Positions 53,442 to 64,000 of a stretch of DNA of 64,000 bases are shown one piece after another. The stretch is taken from positions 25,535 through 89,534 of the forward strand of contig JAYEVE010001024.1 in the NCBI GenBank assembly GCA_036346375.1. Direction: 5' to 3'. How positions within the stretch are numbered: the stretch's first letter is position 1; each line of letters opens with the position of its first letter. The notes under the pieces are model-generated. The model searched no databases. It had not been told where the DNA came from and was given only the letters and a program-made list of their open reading frames with translations. The position numbers and the translations under genes were made by a program. The DNA comes from Guadua angustifolia (taxonomy: Eukaryota; Streptophyta; Magnoliopsida; Poales; Poaceae).

Positions 53442-55157
53442 GTGGGTGGTCCTCCCGTGGGTGGGGGTTCCACGCGGTTGCCCATTGGGGGGGCTGCGGC
53501 TGCGGTGCGTCGTGCCATTGATCGTCGCCGACAGCTCACTCTGGCTCCTTGCTCGACTGTCGCGTCGGAACGCCGTGGCCGAGCTTGTGATTTCGTGGCG
53601 ACCGCTGAGGGTGATGTGAATAAGATTTTGGCTAATTCTCAGGTATGTTTCGACGATCAATTTCGTGAAATTTTCTGGTTGGATGTGGGGTTCCCCAAAG
53701 GGAGTCGGTGGTGGGAGAGATCTTGTTCTCCTGATTTTGTCTTGTCCAAGGGATTGGATATCTCAACTGGTTCTGAATCTGTTCAGCTGGAGTCTGTTTC
53801 TTTGGATCGTTTCGTGCGATCCTTCGTTGACTCTCTCTTGGCTGCAAATGGATTGGATTTTGGTCTGGATGCATCTGTGGATCAAGTTAAAAGATCAATT
53901 GCAGGTGTTGTATCGACAATATCCAATTCATGTCGTCATAAAGGGCGTATTCGCCCGTGGTTGGGTCCTAGGACTAGAAAGGCGCAAGCTATTATGCTCG
54001 ATGCTTTCTGTCCGTCGGCGTTGCGTTCTTCTGGTGCTGGTTCGCCGGTGGCTGATGTGCACCAATCGGACGGCGGGGTGGACATTGTTGATGTCGCGGA
54101 GCTTCAACCTATGGATTTGAATTTACAACGGCATTTTCCGCCCCTGGCGTTAACCCAATCAGTTCCTGGCTTAATTACGGGGAAGGTTAAGGCCCAGTAT
54201 CTTCTTCATTCAATCAGGGTGGATCCTGATAGGCTTGCTTTGGTGCAGCGGGCTAAACATTACGGCCTGGAACGGACTTTGTTTAGACATCCGGTTCCTA
54301 GGGTCAGGGGTGTTGTGTCTCGGATCGCTCGTCCTCAGAGCGCCGCTTCTCCTCCATCATACGCCGACATGGCTGCCCGGCCACCGGTGGGAGAGCAAAG
54401 GCGCCCTGCACCGTATCTAGCGAGAGGGGAGCCGGTTGTTGCTCGTGGTGGAAGGTCTTTCTTCCCTCGTTTCAACCGTGGGCATGCCTCTACTGATCTT
54501 AGCCGGGGGCAAGTTCCTGCTGGCTTTAGCCGCCCTGGGTATCCACCTACTGGGCGGGGTGGTTTTGGTGTTGGGCGTGGATAGGATAATCGCGGTGGCC
54601 GTAGTTATGTATTCTCTGGCCGTGGACGGGGAGGCGGACAGGAACAGATGGACGCGGTTCAAAATTGTCCCGCCCAGTTGTGCATTGCTTCGGCTGTAAG
54701 GGATTTGAATCAGGATGGGCACGAGATAGCACCCCCAGCCAGGAAGCAGGATGGTCGGCTTGCTTCGGTCAAGGTTAAGAAGCCACGTCCGCCTTTTTGT
54801 TTTCGCTGTAAGTGTGTTGGACACCTTCAAGAAACTTGTTCTGTGGATCTTGACTGTTATGTGTGCAATAAGCATAATTCTCATTTGGCTACTAAGTGTC
54901 CGATTCTCAAGATGCCAAAGCCTTTAGTGGCAATGTCAGGGTGTTCAAAAAATGAATTGTGCTTTTTTCGGATACTGGAATTTGATTTTAAGTTAGAAGT
55001 TCTAGACCTAGCTCCAACTGCTTTGATTACTGTCTTTGGTGGTGATCTTGATGCAATTTCACTCCAGATGGAACTTGCTAAGCTATCTAGGGTTGAGTGG
55101 AACTGGGAAGCATTGCGTCATGGGGCGGATGCTTATCTGGTGGCCTTTCCTTCGTAA
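53442..55157 (+). pseudogene. LINE ORF1, N-terminal part with two zinc knuckles
   Basis: One frame of 572 codons is broken only by a TAG at 54582-54584. After a Gly/Arg-rich start comes a globular region (about residues 40-280), then a long Arg/Gly-rich tract (GRG, GRGGFG) typical of RNA binding. Two CCHC-type knuckles follow: CFRCKCVGHLQETC at about residues 453-466 and CYVCNKHNSHLATKC at about 472-486. The end (WNWEALRHGADAYLVAFPS) belongs to a domain that continues beyond the frameshift. ORF1 proteins coat LINE RNA. The knuckles-first order followed by an FPS..DELL segment is like ORF1/gag-like proteins I know mainly from monocots. Confidence 0.85.
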
Positions 55158-57137
55158 GATGAATTACTTTGATGGCAAATGTGGAATATAAGTTGAAGAG
55201 TGGAATTACTCAAAATCAGTCAATGGGAATTAAATGGTGATGTGTCTCCGCTTATTATTTGGATGAGGTATGGGTGCATGTCACCGAGTGCCACATGCAT
55301 GGCGCCATTACAGGGTTTCGGGCGCTTCGGTTCTATGGTTGGTACCACACTTGATGTGGATATGTTAACTTACAGGAAAAAGAGGTCATTCAGATTTTGG
55401 TTGGTTTGCTGAATATAGATAAGTTGCCATTGACGGCGGACATTGTCTTCCATAAAGTGGGTTATGATATCACTTTCACACCGAGGCTCTGATTTTGTTC
55501 TGCTATACCACCCCGATCATTCCGGATGCAAATAGGAGAGAGGATGGGGATGGCAAAGGGATGATGCTCAAAAAGTGAGGGAGTCTGAGCAATCGAATAA
55601 GAAATTTTGAAATGTGAATGATGCTTCTTCTTCAAAGTGCCCTAGGGAAGGGTCAGTTCCAATGCAAGTAGATGGCAGTGATGTTCCCAATCGGCTTAGT
55701 TCCTATGTGTCAGGTGCTATTGCTATAACACCTTTGGGAAAAAAGCCAGTTGTCAGGTCATCCAGAGCTTGGTCTGTTGGTTGTGGTGAGCTTATTGGTT
55801 CTGTGACAAAGATGCCTCCACTAAGTTCAACAAGTATTACTGGACAAAGTCAGAGGGTTTCCAGCTGTGCTAGGGATGTGTTATCCGATAAGTTGGGTCA
55901 TTTGGTAAGGCGGCCGGGCTAGTCAGATGTAGCTGCATCTTCGGTCGTTTTGTTTCTTGGGAGGGTGGACTATCGCCGGGCGTTGCGCTCGATGGTTCTC
56001 GGTGTTTTGATTCCCAATCATGCAACGAGGTAGCAATTTTGTCGGATCAAAGTGCGATCGGGTCGAGCCGACACCGGCGATCTGTTGGTTCTTGCGAAAG
56101 TGGATTATCGCCGGATTTCGATGGTGGTGCTGTCGGTGTTTTGGATTGTCCAACAAGCACTGCGGTAGAGATTTTGTCGGATCAGCCAAAGCCAGCGATT
56201 CAGCTTCAGTCTATGAATCGCTCTGCTGACACTGCGGTAGAGATTTTGTCGGATCAGCCAAAGCCTGTGATTCAGCTTCAGTCTATGAATCGCTCTGCTT
56301 ATGATGGGGGGCTGTCTTCCGATCAGCCTCAGCCTGTGAATCAGCGGGTGGAAAGTTTATTTGGTTCGGACCTGAAGGGTGAGTTGTCGATGGTCCAACT
56401 TCGACGCTTCTTCTCCGTAGCCGGGTGGGTGTTTTGGCTCTGAAGGTCCGGCATTGGCTCATCAAGTGATGCACCCAAGTTAAAAACTCGTATACATTCC
56501 GTGGTAAGAATTCGCTTATTTTGAATCTGTTGAAGGCCTTTGTTGTAGCCAAAGGTGTAATATCTTTGATGCGAGGGCAATTCTTTCACAGATGATAGTG
56601 TGCTCAATAAAGCGATGCGTCGTGCTGCTGCTCGAAACTTGGATTTGGATCGGAGTGATAAGATGATGGTTTCCCCAAAAGGGGAAATGTCTTTTTCGTC
56701 GTCAAAATCGTCCCCTCAAGTGTCTGGTATGCTTTCTGATGCTAATTCCTCTTTATCTAATGCGGCAATGTCTGATTATGCTTGCACAAGAAATTTATCT
56801 AACTTAGGATTTAGTATGAAAAAGAGTTGCATAGGAATAAACCTATCTCTTAAAGCTCTCAAAAGGGTAGAATTAGACAGAGTGAAATTGAATCAGACTA
56901 GCCAGAAGGCATATACGCAAATAGCATCTAAAGGTCATATGGTTCAGCCTGTTGAGTCAAGTGATGACGGTTACCGACGTTGACAAAGGACTTACTCAAG
57001 ACTTGATCATAGATGTGTCGGAAGCTGACTTTGAGACGGAGGATCTAGACATGAGTTTATATGATCTAATGGCCTCCAAACGAAAGTCATGTAAGATTCG
57101 GAAAGGTCTTAATAAACATAAAAATAGTTCATTATGA
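55158..57137 (+). pseudogene. LINE ORF1, C-terminal part, multiply frameshifted
   Basis: Shifting frames continue the DUF4283-like domain (DELL, LKISQWELNGDVSPL, MVGTTLDVDMLTYRKK at about 55160-55410; then IDKLPLTADIVFHKVGYDITF to 55490). A poorly conserved Ser-rich region follows, including a 24-residue coding repeat (56159-56302). The last frame (56952-57137) is acidic then basic, and ends at a TGA (57135-57137) that overlaps the ORF2 start. If all of this was one protein it would be about 1,230 residues, long for an ORF1. Some of it may be a later insertion or linker. Confidence 0.6.
56159..56302 (+). repeat. 72-bp tandem duplication in LINE ORF1
   Basis: Two units (56159-56230 and 56231-56302) differ at few bases and encode the 24-residue repeat beginning AVEILSDQPKP and ending LQSMNRSA. 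A third, degenerate start (ILSDQSAIGSS) lies upstream near 56035. The unit length is a multiple of three, so the frame is kept. Confidence 0.85.
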
Positions 57138-60100
57138 AGGGTTTTTTTTTGGAATAGCAGAGGTCTTTCTGATTTAGCAAAGGTTCGTTATATCGCGGAC
57201 ACTGTGAAAGAAAAAAATCTTGATTTTATAGATATAATGGAAACAGGTAAGCAGGATATGTCAAAATCGAATCTCGCACGACTATCGGGAGGTGTGGATT
57301 TCGCTTATATTGTTTACCTCGAGAGGGAGGTCGTGGAATTCTCCTAGGAATTAATGCATCATCCTTTGATTTATCCTTGATTGTGGAAGGGGAATTTTTG
57401 ATCAAATTCCATCTAAGCAATAAGTCAGATAATTTCAAATGGATTTTAATGGCTATGTATGGTCCAGCCCAGGATGACTTTAAATCAGCATTTATGGCTA
57501 AACTTGTAAGATCATGCCAAAATAATTTTCTTCCAACTCTTATTGGAGGGGATTTCAATATTATGCGAAGTAGAAAAGAAAAGAGTAATGATAGATTCAG
57601 TGCGTGCTGGCCCTTTTTATTTAATGCTGTGATTGATAGCCTTGATTTAAGGGAGATCGAGCTCACTGGTCGTCAATTCACATGGGCAAATTCTTTACCT
57701 TCCGTTACTTATGAGAAATTAGATAGGGTTCTCATGTCTACCGAGTGGGAGTTTAAATTCCCTTTGGTTTCTGTTCAAGCCCTTGATCGGGGTATTTCGG
57801 ATCATACCCCTTTAATTATTGACACTGGAACACCAGCTTTTCTAGGTATTCATAAACCATTCAGATTTGAGTTGGCTTGGTTTACCTGAGAGGATTTCTA
57901 TGACAAAGTGGTAGAAATCTGGAATAGACCGGTCAGAGGAAATAATTCAGTCCAACGTTGGAACCACAAATTGGGGGCGCTGCGGAGGTTTCTCCGTGGA
58001 TGGGCTTCTCATACTAATGGTGTTTACAACCAGAAGAAATCTGAATTCCAGTCGATTATTTATGAGTTGGACATCGCGGCTAAGGATAGGGTTTTGACCG
58101 AGATTGAGCAAGAACATCTAGCTCAGGCTTGGGATAATTTAGCCTGTCTTCTTAGGGAGGAAGAAATAAAATATTATCAGCGGGCTAAAGTGAAAGATGA
58201 CCTCAGGCCAATTTAAAAAATTATATAACTAAGTTCTACAAAGAACTCTTTGGGGAGTCTTTGGAGAGTCTGATGAGTCTAGATGAGGATGATTATCATG
58301 ATATTGTGAAGGTATCACATGCTGAAAATGATCTTTTAATTGCACATTTCACTGAGTGCGAAGTTAAAGATGCTATTTTTTAGATGGAGCATAATAAGGC
58401 ACCGGGTCCAGATGACTTCCCCGCTGAATTTTATCAAAAATTCTGGGATGTTATTAAAGGGGATCTATTCTTAATGTTTCAAGAATTACATGCTGGGGAT
58501 TTACCTCTTTTTAGTCTGAACTTTGGTGTAATAACCCTTATACCGAAGGTTCAAGAGGCTAATATAATACAGCAATACAGGCCAATTTGTCTTCTCAATG
58601 TGAGTTTCTAAATCTTCACAAAAGTTGCCACAAATAGGATGAACTTGGTTGCGGATAAAGTTGTCAACCCATCTCAAACAGCTTTCATGCGAGGACGAAA
58701 CATCCTGGAGGGCGTCGTCATTCTAATTGAAACGTTGCATGAGTTGCATAGGAAAAATTTTAGTGGAGTTATTTTTAAGATTGATTTTGAGAAAGCCTAT
58801 GATAAAGTTAAGTGGCCATTTCTGTTACTAGCCTTACGAATGAAGGGATTCTCACCCAAATGGATTTCTTGGGTTAAGTCTTTCATTTTGGGAGGCAGTG
58901 TGGCGGTGAATGTTAATGGGGAGAATGGACCATATTTCCAAACGAAGAAAGGACTCCGTCAGGGGGATCCTTTGTCGCCCCTCCTGTTTAATATTGTTGC
59001 GGATATGTTGTCGATCCTTATTAACAGGGCTAAGGATCAGGGGCAAGTGGGTGGGGTTGTTCCTCATTTGCTTGAAGGCGGTCTATCGATTCTACAATAT
59101 GCAGATGATACAATCCTTTTTATGGAAAATGACCTGGAGAAAGCACGAAACATGAAACTTTTGCTTTGTGCATTTGAGCAAATTTCAGGACTCAGAATTA
59201 ATTTTCATAAAAGTGAGTTATTCTGCTTTAGGGATGCTCACCACTCTTTACAGCAATAAATTGAACTGTTTGGTTGTAAGCATGGGAGCTTTCCTCTGAA
59301 GTATCTAGGAATTCCTATTCACTATAGGTAATTACGAAATTCAGATTGGAAAGTTATCGAAGACCGTTTTGAAAAGAGGCTTAGTAGTTGGAAGGGTAAA
59401 CATCTTTCGGTGGGAGGTAGACTGACATTGATTAATTCGGTGTTAAGCAGCCTGCCAATGTATATGATGTCCTTTTTTGCGGTTCCTAAAGGAGTTCTTA
59501 AGAGATTTGATTATTTTCATTCCCGGTTTTATTGGCAAGGGGATGAAACCAAGCGAAAATATCGCCTTGCTAGGTGGAACATACTTTGTCAACCAAAGGA
59601 TCAAGGAGGTCTGGGAATTCATGATCTGAATATTAAGAATATTGCCCTGTTAAGTAAATGGTTGTTTAAACTTTTAACAACTGAGGGTACCTGGCAACAG
59701 TTGCTTAGGAACAAATACTTAGGTTCTAAGCCGTTAGTTCAGGTGGAGTGGAGATCAGGTGATTCTTATTTCTGGTCCAGTTTGATGAAGGTAAAGAACG
59801 AGTTTCTTCGTTTTGGTTCCTTCAAGATCAATAATGGATCACAGGTGAGATTATGGGAGGATAGATGGCTTGGAAATTTGCCACTCAAAGATCAATATCC
59901 GGGATTATATAGTATTGTAAGAAGGAAGTTTATAACCATTGCTGAGGTCTTCATAAATGATCAACTAAACATCTCTTGGCGAAGGTCATTGATTGGACCA
60001 AAGTTAGTGGCTTGGACTGAATTACTTTCACGTATTGAAAACATTAATTTAACTCAGATGGATGACGAGTTCCGCTGGAATCTATGCCAAAATGGTCAAT

Positions 60101-60704
60101 TTACGGTGAAATCTCAATATCAGGCCTTGATTAAACGTGGTGTGCCAAATCTAAATAAATAATTATGGAAACTTAAAGCTCCACTAAAAATTAAGGTGTT
60201 TTTGTGATATCTTAGGAGAGGTGTGATTCTGACGAAAGACAATCTAGCAAAGCGTAATTGGCAAGAAAGCAGAACATGTTGCTTTTGTTATGAACCTGAA
60301 ACAATTAGGCATTTGTTCTTTGATTGTCGTTTTGCGTATACAGTTTGGATCTTAATTTATTTGGCTTTCGGTATATCTAGTCCAACAAGCGTTGCTCATA
60401 TGTTTGGAAGCTGGATTCGTAGTTTTCACCAAAACATTAGAAACCTTGTTCTTCTTGGTGCTGCAACTTTGTGTTGGTCTATTTGGTTAGCAGAATGATA
60501 AAGTGTTTCAAAAGAAAACCAATTCGCCTCCTTTGCGAGTTATTTTTGCTATTATCCATTGGCTCCGTACTTAGGTCGTCTTTGCAGAAGGTGGAGCTGC
60601 GACCTACTTTGGTGGAGGCTACGCGGTACTTAGCGCGGGTGGTCATGGATTTCTATTCCCAAGCTTATGGGTGGCGGTCTAGTCTTCGGATTGATAGTCA
60701 CTAG
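57134..60704 (+). pseudogene. LINE ORF2: endonuclease, reverse transcriptase, zinc-binding region
   Basis: The EEP endonuclease begins FWNSRGLSDLAKVRY, has the acidic METGKQD, GGDFNIM near 57550 and the catalytic ISDHTPL near 57795. RT motifs follow: KAPGPDDFPAEFYQKFW (58400), QYRPICLLN, NPSQTAFMRGRNI, KIDFEKAYDKVKW, GLRQGDPLSPLLFN and the catalytic QYADDTILF near 59095-59121. The distal part has KWLFKLL, WEDRWLG and the zinc-binding CCFCYEPETIRHLFFDC near 60277-60327. In-frame stops lie at 57887, 58214, 58381, 58609, 59257, 59329, 60160 and 60205. A T9 run at 57142-57150 shifts the frame right after the start. It would nick target DNA and reverse transcribe the LINE RNA; this copy cannot. 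Confidence 0.93.
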
Positions 60705-60833
60705 AGTGGGTGTGTTCGTTTTTTCTTTGTGTTTGGTTGTGTGCTTCATGTTAAGCTGAGGCCGGAAGTGCTTTTCAAGGCTTTGTATCATCTTGATGTA
60801 ATGCTCTTGAAATCAATAAAATCTTCCGTTATC

Positions 60834-60841
60834 AAAAAAAA
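60834..60841 (+). other. LINE 3' poly(A) tail
   Basis: A run of eight A follows cttccgttatc and is directly followed by the TAGAATGCGTG duplication. An AATCAATAAAATC element at about 60811-60823 may serve as the polyadenylation signal. Confidence 0.85.
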
Positions 60842-60852
60842 TAGAATGCGTG

Positions 60853-61182
60853 CAATAAAAGTTTTAAACTGATACAAGAAAGTATTTAAACTTGTCACAT
60901 GGAAAAAGCACAGGAATATTTGTTAAAAGTACTTCCATGTCATTATATTTAATATTTTACTTGCATATAACTAGGAAAGGTAATAGTGGAAGCCATGTAG
61001 TGGAGACTGTCTCGAGTTATGATAACTATAAAAAATGAAAATACTGTGAAAGCTCCTCCCAAGTGAACGCAGCAGCAACATCATTAAATTTCTTTAACTT
61101 TACCCAAGAAAATTTGTAGCCAGTGTTGCATGCTAAGTCAGACCATGTTTAGCCAAACTCTGCCACAGAATAGCAACTATAA
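60853..61182. other. Short unassigned spacer
   Basis: AT-rich DNA between the LINE and the next LTR. I see no gene or repeat in it. Confidence 0.5.
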
Positions 61183-63366
61183 CACCCCGGCACGAAATGT
61201 CCAGAATGTTACCACACAAGAACATAGACAAACTAAACAGCATAAGACAATAATAAAAATTCAGCAAGTACACAGGCATTCAAAATAAATTTCAGCAACA
61301 AGACCCTTTCTAGACAACTTATGAAGCCACATCCAAAACAAGATTTAGCGAAGGTGGATAAAGTAAAACAATAACATCGATTCTTATATCTAAGCTTTGC
61401 ATGATACAAAGGTATAAACACAATTGGCTACCAAAAACGGTGTATGACATAACTAATCTTCGCTCACAATAATTATCAAGGCCTAACTAAGGACAATGAC
61501 AAAAAAATCAAGCTGAAATCTTCATAGAAAATGATTCCGATACCAAGAGAGAGGTGGGTATGTCTATTTTTTGAGTAAATAAAAGCAACAAGGGAAAGTA
61601 GTTATCATGGTGTGAAGTGTGTGGATCAAGTGAAATGTTTGGGCTACATCCCCTTCCCATATGTCGTTCTTTATGAACCTAAAAATATTTAAATAGACAA
61701 GCGTGAGTGTAAAACTCAGCAAAGTGCATCATTCCAGAAACAAAGCTTAAGAATAAATCGTGACATCATCAACTCATAACTTGAAACTATACATGAAAAT
61801 GAATACAGTAAATTCAAGTGCACCTTTCCCCATTCATGCAATGCATCATGCATGCTCATAATACACATCACATAGCGTATACCGATATTGCTAAGTGCAC
61901 ACCTGTCGGTGTGCACCCTCTCATTCCCTTCCATCCCGTGGAGGGGTCTACCGAGATAGGTCTTTCATGCTCACTTCAACTGAGACATAAAGGCCCACAT
62001 AGGACACATCTTCTATCATGAATACTCATATGTAAATAATATGTATACTTTGCAAGTTGCACTCCTTTACCATTCTCCTAACTATAAATGTAACATAAAC
62101 ATATCCAATGACTTAAACATAGCAAGACATGTATAAAAATAGTGGTAATGAAGCATATGATCTTTTAGGACAGCAAGTAAACATTTTCATTTCATAATTT
62201 TGAACCAAATCTATCCATCGATATTTATGATACACTTGTTTTTAACCACGAGGATCGGAGTAGCGAGAGGTTGATGCCACTCCCAAAGTCACACCACCTG
62301 AAAACAAGTTGCATGCATCTCAAAACAATGCAAACATAGCATAGGCAATAAATTTAGCGACATCGAACCTACGCTCTACCCCAATTTTATTAACTTTCTC
62401 GCTAGGCGGACAAAACCCCCCTTTTCCTATCCCAATGGTCTAAAGTTATAAGTTCCACCCTAATAACCCAAACCTTAGAGATTAAGAAATTTATGAAACT
62501 ACTAAAAATTACCCATAAATTTCCAGCTAACCAACTTTCTCAAATAAATCATTTAGCCCTTCATATTTAGCCCTAAAACCCGATCTGCTACCACACTGTA
62601 CAACAGACTTCAAAAATAGCATAACTAATTTTATACAAATCCAAATGAAGTAAATGATGACATTTCTAAAATCTAAAGGAAATTTCTTAAGTTTATCTAG
62701 TTATTATAAAATTTAATTCAGCTTCTAGATATCCCTAATTTGTAGTTTTCCGCGACTGCTACCAACAACGACAGATTCTGGACAGCAATCAATCAAACGG
62801 CCATAACTTTTAAACCGCCCAACAAAAAATCATGTTTTTGGTCTCGAATTAAACTTAAAACCACGATATATAACTTTTACAACATCCAACCCCTCTGGAA
62901 ATGACCAGAACTTAATCTCAGCCCTAACATAGAGGTTTGCACTGCCCTAACCTAGACCACGCCCCAACCCAAGGTTTCCCCCACATCCAAGCTAATCACA
63001 GCACTAATACCAAAAATTATAATGATCCAAACACTAATTTTTAAAGCCCGCAATCCACCAAAATTAACCTAGGAGCATCATACCTTCTCGAAGAACACTA
63101 GCTCGACAACGAACACTGAACTCCTCTCCTTGATCATGCAACTTCTCCTCACCTCGTAGCCAATCCTCTCCACGGCAAGTGCTACACAAAGGCTGTGCCC
63201 TAGGAGGAGGGGAACACAGGGAGTCTCTCTGTGGAAGGAGGGAACAAAGGAGAAAGGTAACGTGGCTAGGGAAGAGGAAGAGGTGTGGCTATGGGGGAAG
63301 AGGAGGTGGCGACTGGAGGGGGAGGAAGAGGAGTAGGGTGGTGCGGCTGGAGGGGGGTTTGATGTG
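61183..63366 (-). mobile_element. Truncated TGTAACACC-family LTR
   Basis: It starts TATAACACCCCGGCAC at 61183, one base from the family terminus. It shares the GCGTGAGTGTAAAACTCAGC-type block (near 61700), the first hairpin of the module (GTGCACAC/GTGTGCAC at about 61893-61914) and a GC-rich purine block at 63185-63350. It is the most diverged copy in the window. Its right end (the U3 start in the minus sense) is missing, because the sequence changes abruptly at about 63366 to integrase coding. Confidence 0.8.
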
Positions 63367-63800
63367 CGGATAGAAATGAAGTGAACAGACTTGCTGAGAC
63401 GGTCCATAATAACCCAAATAGCATCCTTCTCTCGAGTATGATGTAGGCCAACTACAAAGTACATGGATATGTCATCCCAACACCAAACAGGAATCTCCAA
63501 AGGTTGCAACAACCCGACTGGTCGTTTATATTCAGTCTTTCACCTTCTGACAAATCCCACAAGATGCTACATAATGAGCAATATCAACCCTCGTCTTTTT
63601 CCACTAGAAGCTCTTTTTCAATTCTCGATACATTTGTCTCACCAGGATGAATTGTATACAGAGTACAATGAACCTCTTTTAAGATGTCATCCTCAACTCG
63701 AGACTTTTGGGGAAACACAAAGATGGCCTTTGAACTGCACAACACCAACGTCAAAAATACTGAAATCCCCATATTTACCCTCAATAATGCACTTCCTCAC
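63367..63800 (-). pseudogene. Ty3/gypsy chromovirus-like integrase fragment
   Basis: On the minus strand: HCTLYTIHPGETNV and VDIAHYVASCGICQKVK give the H2C2 zinc-binding part, then GLLQPLEIPVWCWDDIS and AIWVIMDRLSKSVHFI give the start of the catalytic core. The wording is typical of Del/Tekay/Galadriel-like chromoviruses. The first catalytic Asp (normally in SMDF) is Tyr here (SMYF). Frameshifts separate the zinc part from the core. The rest of integrase, the PPT and the start of the LTR are missing, as coding runs directly into LTR sequence. It is the only sign in the window of an autonomous relative of the LARDs. Confidence 0.87.
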
Positions 63801-63876
63801 CTGCAGAAGCAACTATTTTTAAGTGGGAAGCAGAACTATGACCATGGCATCCCACATCACACCCTCACCCTACATT

Positions 63877-63905
63877 AAAAAAAGAAAGAAAGAAAGAAAG
63901 AAAGA
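63877..63905. repeat. (GAAA)n microsatellite
   Basis: An A-run leads into about six GAAA units, ending gaaagaga. It is a simple repeat. Confidence 0.9.
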
Positions 63906-64000
63906 GATCACTACTTCCATTTCAGTATTTGTACTGTGTTTAATCCATTGCGTGCATTTTTCTTGTTTAGTTACTATACTTTTCTGTTGTATGTAGGTGA

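Larger units (their letters stand above)
53234..60841 (+). mobile_element. L1-type LINE, 7.6 kb, full length but inactive
   Basis: It is flanked by an 11-bp target duplication TAGAATGCGTG at 53223-53233 and 60842-60852, and ends in an A-run (60834-60841). Two coding regions are visible: ORF1 with zinc knuckles, and ORF2 with endonuclease, reverse transcriptase and a C-terminal zinc-binding region. Their junction is an ATGA overlap at 57134-57137. Both are broken by stops and frameshifts, and part of ORF2 between endonuclease and RT is missing near 58200. It is on the opposite strand to the copia block. Confidence 0.95.

Overview
The window looks like heterochromatic, transposon-rich nuclear DNA of a flowering plant. 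Evidence: Ty1/copia and Ty3/gypsy coding remnants, long LTRs with initiator-tRNA-Met primer sites, an L1-type LINE, and a Myb/SANT-like pseudogene. The LINE ORF1 layout (two zinc knuckles followed by an FPS..DELL-type segment) recalls families I know mainly from monocots, so a monocot is a weak inference. I found no intact host gene, tRNA, rRNA or CRISPR.

Layout. 1-614 is the right end of a long LTR. 1.5-2.4 kb is a Myb/SANT-like pseudogene (-), and 2.5-3.7 kb a decayed gypsy protease/RT fragment (+). 4049-12779 is a complete non-autonomous LTR element (called LARD-1 here; TSD ATGGC) inserted in a degenerate ~72-bp tandem repeat. 13571-13950 is a near-perfect foldback element. 14-18 kb holds weak LTR-like and unassigned DNA and a 21-bp minisatellite. 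18053-51008 is one nested block. Its outermost layer is a single LTR of the TGTAACACC family (TSD CTGTT). Inside it is a minus-strand SIRE/Maximus-type copia element (18506-50334) with gag, PR, INT, RT-RNase H and an env-like frame. Inside that are LARD-2 (22279-32253, TSD CTAGC) and LARD-3 (37313-46393, TSD TTGGC), plus a 512-bp hAT-type MITE in the copia 5' LTR (TSD ACCAAAAC). 51-53 kb may hold remains of an unidentified minus-strand gene. 53234-60841 is a full-length but dead L1-type LINE (TSD TAGAATGCGTG). 61183-63800 is a truncated TGTAACACC-family LTR fused to a decayed chromovirus-like integrase.

How the parts relate. The three LARD elements have ~2.8-3.4-kb LTRs, PBS and PPT, but no convincing gag or pol in their 2.5-3.3-kb interiors. 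That is the large retrotransposon derivative (LARD) pattern, and they must have relied on another element's enzymes. Their termini and PPT-side motif resemble Del/Tekay chromoviruses, and the integrase remnant at 63.4-63.8 kb sits beside a related LTR, which makes that lineage the likely helper. Order of events read from nesting: TGTAACACC-type LTR, then SIRE copia, then LARD-2, LARD-3 and the MITE.

The most notable signals are a conserved multi-hairpin module in every LARD LTR, a palindrome array in the copia U3 just upstream of its TATA box, paired-LTR differences recurring at the same CAG-rich site in three independent insertions, and the 380-bp foldback.
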